A stretch of DNA of 64,000 nt, taken from assembly GCF_020991365.1 (NCBI RefSeq), contig NZ_JAJLRA010000002.1, positions 186,001-250,000 of the forward strand, in the 5' to 3' direction. The notes beneath the pieces are model-generated. The model did not search any database. It was not told the origin of the DNA and saw nothing but the letters and a program-made list of their open reading frames with translations. This DNA is from Streptacidiphilus sp. ASG 303. GTDB lineage: Bacteria; Actinomycetota; Actinomycetes; Streptomycetales; Streptomycetaceae. A program made the translations under genes and the position numbers. This document shows positions 58,336 to 64,000 of this stretch, piece after piece; the first letter of the stretch is position 1, and every line of letters starts with the position of its first letter.

Positions 58336-59316
58336 ATGACGCAGCCGACCACCCCCTCAGAGAAGCCGTTCGGGGCGGATTTCGCCCTGCCGGGCGACAG
58401 CGGCGGCCCGGACGCCCCCGCGCACCCCGGCCGGACGGACCCCGACACGGCCCCCGACACGGCCCTCGGCGCGGAGCACGACACGGAGCACGGCGCGGAC
58501 CCCGGCGGGGAGGAGGCCGACGCCGTCCGCCGCTCCGCCGGGACCGGCGAGAGCAGCCGCGCCAGCCGCCACTGGTGGGACCGCAACGCCGACGAGTACC
58601 AGGAGGAGCACGGCTCCTTCCTCGGCGACGACCGGTTCGTCTGGGGTCCCGAGGGCCTGGACGAGGCCGACGCCCGGCTGCTCGGCGACCCGGCGGACCT
58701 GCCCGGCCGGCGGGTCCTGGAGATCGGCGCCGGGGCCGCGCAGTGCTCGCGCTGGCTCGCCGGCCGCGGCGCGGAGCCCGTCGCCCTGGACATCTCCTTC
58801 CGCCAGCTCCAGCACTCCCGGCGCATCGACGTGTCGCGCGGCGGCGCCCCCGTGCCGGTGGTGCAGGCGGACGCGGCCGTGCTGCCCTTCGCCGACGGCT
58901 CGTTCGACCTCGCCTGCTCCGCGTACGGAGCCGTGCCGTTCAGCGCCGACACCGCCCGGCTGATGCGCGAGGTGCACCGGGTGCTGCGGCCCGGCGGCCG
59001 GTGGGTCTTCTCGGTCACCCACCCGATCCGGTGGGCGTTCCCCGACGAACCGGGTCCCGAGGGCCTCACCGCGCTCTCCTCCTACTTCGACCGGCGCCCC
59101 TACGTGGAGGAGGACGAGCAGGGCCGCGCCGTCTACGTCGAGCACCACCGCACGCTCGGCGACCGGGTGTGGGAGCTGGTCGCGGCGGGCTTCCGGCTGG
59201 TGGACCTGGTGGAGCCGGAGTGGCCGGAGGGCCTGGAGCAGGAGTGGGGCGGCTGGAGCCCGCTGCGGGGGCGGCTGCTGCCCGGCACGGCGGTCTTCGT
59301 GTCGGTACGGGACTGA
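58336..59316 (+). CDS. Class I SAM-dependent methyltransferase
   Basis: A 326-residue protein: about 75 disordered acidic residues (AEHDTEHGADPGGEEADAV), then SRHWWDRNADEYQEEHGSFLGDD and a Rossmann methyltransferase with VLEIGAGAAQCSRWLA, ADAAVLPFADGSFDLACSAY, and VLRPGGRWVFSVTHPIRWAF. The segment GDDRFVWGPEGLDEADA is characteristic of an actinobacterial family next to rpsA. Substrate unknown. ATG at 58327 (MGRMTQ) is an equally possible start; neither has a good ribosome-binding site. Confidence 0.9.
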   Translation: MTQPTTPSEKPFGADFALPGDSGGPDAPAHPGRTDPDTAPDTALGAEHDTEHGADPGGEEADAVRRSAGTGESSRASRHWWDRNADEYQEEHGSFLGDDRFVWGPEGLDEADARLLGDPADLPGRRVLEIGAGAAQCSRWLAGRGAEPVALDISFRQLQHSRRIDVSRGGAPVPVVQADAAVLPFADGSFDLACSAYGAVPFSADTARLMREVHRVLRPGGRWVFSVTHPIRWAFPDEPGPEGLTALSSYFDRRPYVEEDEQGRAVYVEHHRTLGDRVWELVAAGFRLVDLVEPEWPEGLEQEWGGWSPLRGRLLPGTAVFVSVRD

Positions 59317-59580
59317 GGGCGGTCCGGGCCCGGGGCGGCGGTCCGGGGCCGGTCGGGCGGTCCGGCCCGGCGGTCCTGCGGGCGGGGCCGTCTCCCGCCC
59401 CTGCCAGGCCGTGCGGCGAGCCGCGCGGGCGGTCCGGCGGCGGATCCGCGGGCCGGGCCGCCGCGGACGGCGGCGGGACGGCGGCGACACCGCCCCGGGC
59501 GCGCCGCGCGCCTCCCGTCCGCACGGTACCGTCGCGGGCGGGCGGCAGGGCGCGGCCCCGGGTCCGGGAGACTGGTCGCC

Positions 59581-62391
59581 ATGCGCACCGACCCCCTCTG
59601 GGCCGACCTGCCCGTCCGGCACGCCGTGCCGGAGCTCCACGCCGCCCTCGACGCCCGGGGCGCGGCGGTGCTCGCCGCCCCGCCCGGCACCGGCAAGACC
59701 ACCCTGGTACCGCTCGCCCTCGCCGGCCTGGTCCCGGAGCTGCCGGGCGGCCCGACGGGGCCCCGCCGGGTCCTGGTGGCCGAGCCGCGGCGCCTGGCAG
59801 TGCGTGCGGCCGCCCGCCGGATGGCGTGGCTGCTGGGCGGGCGGCCCGGCGAGCGGGTGGGCTTCGCGCTGCGCGGCGAGCGGCGGGCCGGGCCGGACAC
59901 GCTGGTCGAGGTGGTCACCACCGGCGTCCTTCTGCAGCGGCTCCAGCGCGACCCGGAACTGGCCGGGGTCGACGCCGTGCTGCTGGACGAGTGCCACGAG
60001 CGGCACCTGGACGCGGACACCGCCCTGGCGTTCCTGCTGGACGTGCGGGCGGCGCTCCGGCCCGAGCTGCGGCTGGTGGCCGCCTCCGCCACCTCCGACA
60101 CCGCCGCGTGGGCGCGGCTGCTCGGCGGCGACGGCGGCCCGGCGCCGGTCGTGGAGGCGCACGGGACCTCCCACGAGGTGGCGGTGGTGTGGGCACCCCC
60201 GCCGCGCCCGGTGCGGCCGCCGCAGGGCACCCGGGTCGACCCGGCGCTGCTGGAGCACGTAGCGGCGACCGCCCGCCGGGCGCTCGCCGAGTGCCCGGGC
60301 GACGTCCTCTGCTTCCTGCCCGGGGCGGGGGAGATCGCCCGGGTGGCCGGGCTGCTCGGCGGCGCCGACGACCGGGACGGCACGGGCGGCGCGGACGGTG
60401 CGGGCGGCTTCGAGGTGCTGCAGGTCCACGGCCGGGCGCCGCAGGCGGTGCAGGACGCGGTGCTCTCCCCCGGCGGCGGGCGGCGGCGGGTGGTGCTGGC
60501 CACCTCGGTCGCCGAGTCCAGCCTGACCGTGCCCGGCGTGCGGGCGGTCGTCGACAGCGGCCTGGCCCGCGAGCCGCGCACCGACCATGCGCGCGGCCTG
60601 TCGGCACTGGTGACCGTGCGGGCGTCGCTGGCCGCCGCCCGGCAGCGGGCCGGGCGGGCCGGGCGCGAGGCGCCCGGGACGGTCTACCGGTGCTGGCAGC
60701 CCGTCGAGGACGCCCGCACCCCGCCGTGGCCGGCGCCGGAGATCGCCCTGGCCGACCTGTCGTCCTTCGCGCTGCAGGCCGCCTGCTGGGGCGACCCGGA
60801 CGCGTCCGGACTGGCCCTGCCGGACCCGCCGCCGGCCGGCGCGCTGGCCGCGGCCCGCGAGGTGCTGCGGGCGGTCGGCGCGGTGGGCGCCGACGGCCGG
60901 GTCACCGCCCGGGGCCGGGCGATGGCCGCGGTGGGCGTCCACCCGCGGCTGGCCAGGGCGCTGCTGGACGGCGCCGGGCAGGTCGGCGCGCGGCGGGCGG
61001 CGGAGGTGGTGGCGCTGCTCTCCGAGGAGCCGCCGCGGGCGCTGGGCGAGGACCTGGCGGCCGTGTGGCGGCAGGCCCGGGCGGGTGGCGGCGACCATCC
61101 CGGCTGGGCGGCCCGCTGGCGCGAGGAGGCGCGCCGGCTGCGGCGCGGCCTGGCGGCGGCCGGGGACACGGGAAACGGGGACACGGGGAGCGGCGACACG
61201 GGGAGCGGCGACACGGGGAGCGGGGCTGCCGCCCGGGGCGGTGCGGCCGGTACCGGTGCGGGGAGCGGCGCGGCGGACGGGGACGTGTCCGCCGCGGACC
61301 GGGGGGTGCCGGACGCGGCGGCGGCCGGGCTGGTCGTGGCGCTGGCGTTCCCCGAGCGGGTGGCCCGCGTGCGCGCCGGCCGGACGGCGGCCGGAGGGGC
61401 CGGGGGCGGGGCGGCGGCGGACGGCCGGGCCGGGGACCGGGCGCGCGGCGGGCCGGGCTCTGCCCGGCTCCCCTACCTGATGGCGTCGGGGACCGCCGCC
61501 GAGGTCGCGGCCGGCTCCCCGCTGGCGGGCGAACCGTGGCTGGCGGTCGCCGTCGCCGACCGCCCGGCCGGGTCGCCCTCGGCGCGGGTGCTGCGGGCGG
61601 CCGCGATCGGCGAGGACACGGCCCGGCGGGCGGCGGCACCGCTGCTGGCGGTGCGGGAGGAGGTGGGCTGGGCGGTGCCGGACGGCGCCCGGCGCGGCGA
61701 CGTGGCCGCGCGGCGGGTGGAGTCGCTGGGCGCGGTGGAGCTGTCGTCGGTGCCGCTGCGCGACCCGGACCCGGCGGCGGTGCGGGCCGCCCTGCTGGAG
61801 GGCCTGGCGCGGGAGGGGGTCCCGGCGCTGCTCGGGTGGGGGGAGTCCGCGCGGGGGCTGCGGGAACGGCTGGCGTTCCTGCACCGGGAGCTGGGCGACC
61901 CGTGGCCCGACGTGTCGGACGCGGCGCTGCTGGCGCGCGCGGAGGAGTGGCTGGGGCCGGAGCTGGACCGGGCGCGGCGCCGCGCCGACCTGGAGCGGAC
62001 GGACACGGCGGAGGCGCTGCGGCGGCTGCTGCCCTGGGCCGGCGGGGAGGCACTGCGCCTCGATCAGCTGGCGCCGGAACGGATCGAGGTGCCCAGCGGG
62101 TCGCGGATCCGGGTGGACTACTCCGGGGAGCGGCCGGTGCTGGCGGTGAAGCTGCAGGAGCTCTTCGGATGGGCCGCCGCCCCCGCACTGGCGGGCGGCC
62201 GGGTGCCGCTCACCGTGCACCTGCTCTCCCCCGCCGGACGGCCGGCGGCGGTCACCGGCGACCTGGCGTCCTTCTGGCGGGACGGCTACCGAGCGGTCCG
62301 CGCCGAGCTGCGCGGCCGCTACCCGCGCCATCCGTGGCCGGAGGACCCGTCCACCGCCGCGCCGACCCGGCGCACCAACCCCCGCCGGTAG
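59581..62391 (+). CDS. hrpB: ATP-dependent helicase HrpB (DEAH-box)
   Basis: A 936-residue superfamily 2 helicase. Motif I PPGTGKTTLVPLAL at about residues 36-49, motif II DECHERH, motif III ASATSD, and motif VI QRAGRAGREAPGTVYRC are present. The HA2-like region, and the HrpB-specific C-terminal domain (RIRVDYSGERPVLAVKLQELF), follow. A low-complexity insert of TGSGD repeats and Gly/Ala residues lies at about residues 520-580, where the family is variable. HrpB proteins act on RNA, but their role in actinobacteria is not known. Confidence 0.95.
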   Translation: MRTDPLWADLPVRHAVPELHAALDARGAAVLAAPPGTGKTTLVPLALAGLVPELPGGPTGPRRVLVAEPRRLAVRAAARRMAWLLGGRPGERVGFALRGERRAGPDTLVEVVTTGVLLQRLQRDPELAGVDAVLLDECHERHLDADTALAFLLDVRAALRPELRLVAASATSDTAAWARLLGGDGGPAPVVEAHGTSHEVAVVWAPPPRPVRPPQGTRVDPALLEHVAATARRALAECPGDVLCFLPGAGEIARVAGLLGGADDRDGTGGADGAGGFEVLQVHGRAPQAVQDAVLSPGGGRRRVVLATSVAESSLTVPGVRAVVDSGLAREPRTDHARGLSALVTVRASLAAARQRAGRAGREAPGTVYRCWQPVEDARTPPWPAPEIALADLSSFALQAACWGDPDASGLALPDPPPAGALAAAREVLRAVGAVGADGRVTARGRAMAAVGVHPRLARALLDGAGQVGARRAAEVVALLSEEPPRALGEDLAAVWRQARAGGGDHPGWAARWREEARRLRRGLAAAGDTGNGDTGSGDTGSGDTGSGAAARGGAAGTGAGSGAADGDVSAADRGVPDAAAAGLVVALAFPERVARVRAGRTAAGGAGGGAAADGRAGDRARGGPGSARLPYLMASGTAAEVAAGSPLAGEPWLAVAVADRPAGSPSARVLRAAAIGEDTARRAAAPLLAVREEVGWAVPDGARRGDVAARRVESLGAVELSSVPLRDPDPAAVRAALLEGLAREGVPALLGWGESARGLRERLAFLHRELGDPWPDVSDAALLARAEEWLGPELDRARRRADLERTDTAEALRRLLPWAGGEALRLDQLAPERIEVPSGSRIRVDYSGERPVLAVKLQELFGWAAAPALAGGRVPLTVHLLSPAGRPAAVTGDLASFWRDGYRAVRAELRGRYPRHPWPEDPSTAAPTRRTNPRR

Positions 62392-62470
62392 GCCGGGCCG
62401 GTCCGGTCCAGGGCGGGGCGGACGGGCACCGCAGCGGCACCGCACCGGCACCGGCAGCGGGTGGCCGTGC

Positions 62471-62514
62471 CCCGGGGGCGGGCGGGCACCCCACGGCGTC
62501 CGCCCGCCCCCGGG
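62471..62514. terminator. Bidirectional terminator between hrpB and polA
   Basis: Perfect 15-bp arms (CCCGGGGGCGGGCGG at 62471-62485, complement at 62500-62514) with a 14-base loop, nine bases from the polA stop. Confidence 0.88.
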
Positions 62515-62522
62515 AGCGCGGC

Positions 62523-64000
62523 TCAGTGCGCGGCGTCCTCCCAGTTCGGCCCGACGCCGACGGAGACGTCCAGCGGCGCCCGCAGCGGGTAGGCGGCGGC
62601 CATCTCGCGGCGCACCACCTCCTCCACGCGCTCCCGCTCGCCCGGGGCCAGCTCCAGCACGATCTCGTCGTGCACCTGGAGCAGCATCCGGGAGCGGAGC
62701 TGCTCCTTGGCCAGCCCCTCGTTGACCCGCAGCATGGCGATCTTGACGATGTCCGCGGCCGAGCCCTGGATCGGGGCGTTGAGCGCCATCCGCTCGGCCA
62801 TCTCCCGGCGCTGCCGGTTGTCGCTGGTGAGGTCGGGCAGGTACCGGCGGCGGCCGAGCACGGTCTCGGTGTACCCGGTGACGCGGGCCTCCTCGACGAC
62901 GCGGCGCAGGTAGTCCCGCACGCCGCCGAACCGCTCGAAGTAGTTCTCCATCAGCCGCCGGGCCTCGGCGGCGTCGATGCCGAGCTGCTGGGAGAGGCCG
63001 AACGCGGAGAGGCCGTAGGCCAGTCCGTAGGACATCGCCTTGATCTTGCGGCGCATCTCGGCGTCGACGGCGTCCTTGTCCACCTCGAAGACCTGGGAGG
63101 CGACGGTGGTGTGCAGGTCCTCGCCGGAGGTGAACGCCTCGATCAGCGCCTCGTCCTCCGACAGGTGGGCCATGATCCGCAGCTCGATCTGGGAGTAGTC
63201 CGCCGTCATGAGCGAGTCGTAGCCCTCGCCGACGACGAAGGCGCGGCGGATGGAGCGTCCCTCCTCGGTGCGCACCGGGATGTTCTGCAGGTTGGGGTCC
63301 TGCGAGGAGAGGCGGCCGGTGGCGGCGACCATCTGGTTGAAGGTGGTGTGGATCCGCCCGTCGTCCGCGACGGTCTTCACCAGGCCCTCGACGGTGGTGC
63401 GCAGCTTGGCCTGGTCGCGGTGGCGCAGCAGCACCACCGGCAGCGGGTGGTCGGTCTGCGCCGCGAGCCACAGCAGGGCGTCGGCGTCGGTGGTGTACCC
63501 GGTCTTGATCTTCTTGGTCCTCGGCAGCGCCAGCTCGCCGAAGAGGATCTCCTGGAGCTGCTTGGGCGATCCCAGGTTGAAGGGGTGTCCGACGGAGGCG
63601 TGGGCCTCCTCCACGGCCTGCTGCACGGCAGCGGCGAACCGCTCCTCCAGCGAGGAGAGCCAGGCCCGGTCGGCGGCGATGCCGGTGCGCTCCATGCGGG
63701 CCAGCAGGGCGGACAGCGGCAGCTCCACGTCGCGCATCAGCTCGACCGCGCCGTCCTTGGCCAGGCGCGCCTCGAAGACCTCGGCGAGGTCCAGCACCGT
63801 GCGGGCCTGCACCATGAGCGCCTGCGCGGCGGCCTCCGCGTCGTCCTCGCCGTCCCCGGAGGTGTCGAAGGACAGCTGGCCGCTCTCGGTCTCGGCCGCC
63901 GGCTGCAGGGAGCGGCCGAGGTACTCCTCGGCGAGCCCCTCCAGGGCGAAGGAGCGGCGGCCCGGCTTCTCCAGGTAGGCGGCGAGCGCCGAGTCGGCGG
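62523..64000 (-). CDS. polA: DNA polymerase I, C-terminal part (gene continues beyond window)
   Basis: The frame is open to the right edge, so the N-terminal portion including the 5'-nuclease domain is outside. The visible 491 residues contain the polymerase domain. Motif A DYSQIELRIMAHLSED, motif B RRKIKAMSYGLAYGLSAFG with the Lys and Tyr of the fingers, and motif C LQVHDEIVLEL are intact. The part nearest the edge (LEKPGRRSFALEGLAEEYLG) is the inactive or variable 3'-5' exonuclease-like region usual in actinobacterial Pol I. It fills gaps in repair and removes primers. Confidence 0.97.
   Translation of the reverse strand, partial: ADSALAAYLEKPGRRSFALEGLAEEYLGRSLQPAAETESGQLSFDTSGDGEDDAEAAAQALMVQARTVLDLAEVFEARLAKDGAVELMRDVELPLSALLARMERTGIAADRAWLSSLEERFAAAVQQAVEEAHASVGHPFNLGSPKQLQEILFGELALPRTKKIKTGYTTDADALLWLAAQTDHPLPVVLLRHRDQAKLRTTVEGLVKTVADDGRIHTTFNQMVAATGRLSSQDPNLQNIPVRTEEGRSIRRAFVVGEGYDSLMTADYSQIELRIMAHLSEDEALIEAFTSGEDLHTTVASQVFEVDKDAVDAEMRRKIKAMSYGLAYGLSAFGLSQQLGIDAAEARRLMENYFERFGGVRDYLRRVVEEARVTGYTETVLGRRRYLPDLTSDNRQRREMAERMALNAPIQGSAADIVKIAMLRVNEGLAKEQLRSRMLLQVHDEIVLELAPGERERVEEVVRREMAAAYPLRAPLDVSVGVGPNWEDAAH

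Overview
This 64 kb window is very GC-rich actinobacterial chromosome, most likely from Streptomyces or a close streptomycetaceous relative. The support is GTG and TTG starts, GTGA/ATGA stop-start overlaps, a Streptomyces-type sulfur-assimilation leader peptide, a SAV2148-family protein, an ECF42-type sigma factor with its YCII partner, and the housekeeping run coaE - rpsA - hrpB - polA. No tRNA, rRNA, CRISPR array, insertion sequence, phage or replication origin was recognised. Gene content is chromosomal and mostly conserved, with one accessory-looking stretch (36.1-43.1 kb).

Layout. 0-3.5 kb: end of a LuxR-type HTH regulator, a probable metal-linked trio (DUF6153-like, DUF3105, DUF305) and a MarR regulator preceded by 30-bp direct repeats. 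3.7-10 kb: an Ada-AlkA repair fusion, a DUF4230 protein, a 42-residue membrane peptide, rsgA with a possible upstream micro-ORF, and a YihY/BrkB membrane protein. 10.1-20.4 kb: a complete assimilatory sulfur locus (leader peptide, ferredoxin-type sulfite reductase, Zn-ribbon protein, cysH, cysC, cysD, cysN, a sulfonate/sulfate ABC transporter and a siroheme-type chelatase). 20.4-31.8 kb: ECF42 sigma plus YCII, a TetR/SDR divergent pair with visible operators, a metallo-hydrolase, a cold-shock gene with a structured leader, a 5'-truncated MMPL gene beside an intact MMPL gene, an aminoglycoside-phosphotransferase-fold protein and a DEDDh exonuclease. 32-48.1 kb: a SAV2148 HEPN protein, then glgX and treY/treZ, separated by a five-gene minus-strand locus (processive GT2, two parallel beta-helix proteins, UDP-glucose dehydrogenase, lipoprotein). 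48.4-64 kb: a SAM methyltransferase, MerR/aldo-keto reductase with a textbook MerR promoter, coaE, HxlR/quinone oxidoreductase, a third MMPL gene, rpsA, a second methyltransferase, hrpB, and the 3' part of polA.

Functional links. The sulfur genes form one chain from uptake to sulfide: SsuABC imports the sulfur source, CysDN makes APS, CysC and CysH act on APS, sulfite reductase makes sulfide, and the chelatase supplies siroheme. GlgX, TreY and TreZ turn glycogen into trehalose. The beta-helix/GT2/UDP-glucose dehydrogenase locus looks like a uronic-acid exopolysaccharide system and is the strongest candidate here for an undescribed pathway. Several regulators (TetR, MerR, HxlR, MarR) sit beside inverted or direct repeats that can be read as their operators.

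Limits. Start codons were chosen by eye from ribosome-binding sites, overlaps and recalled family members. No alignment, profile search or RNA-folding calculation was run. Stem-loops are reported from exact arm complementarity.
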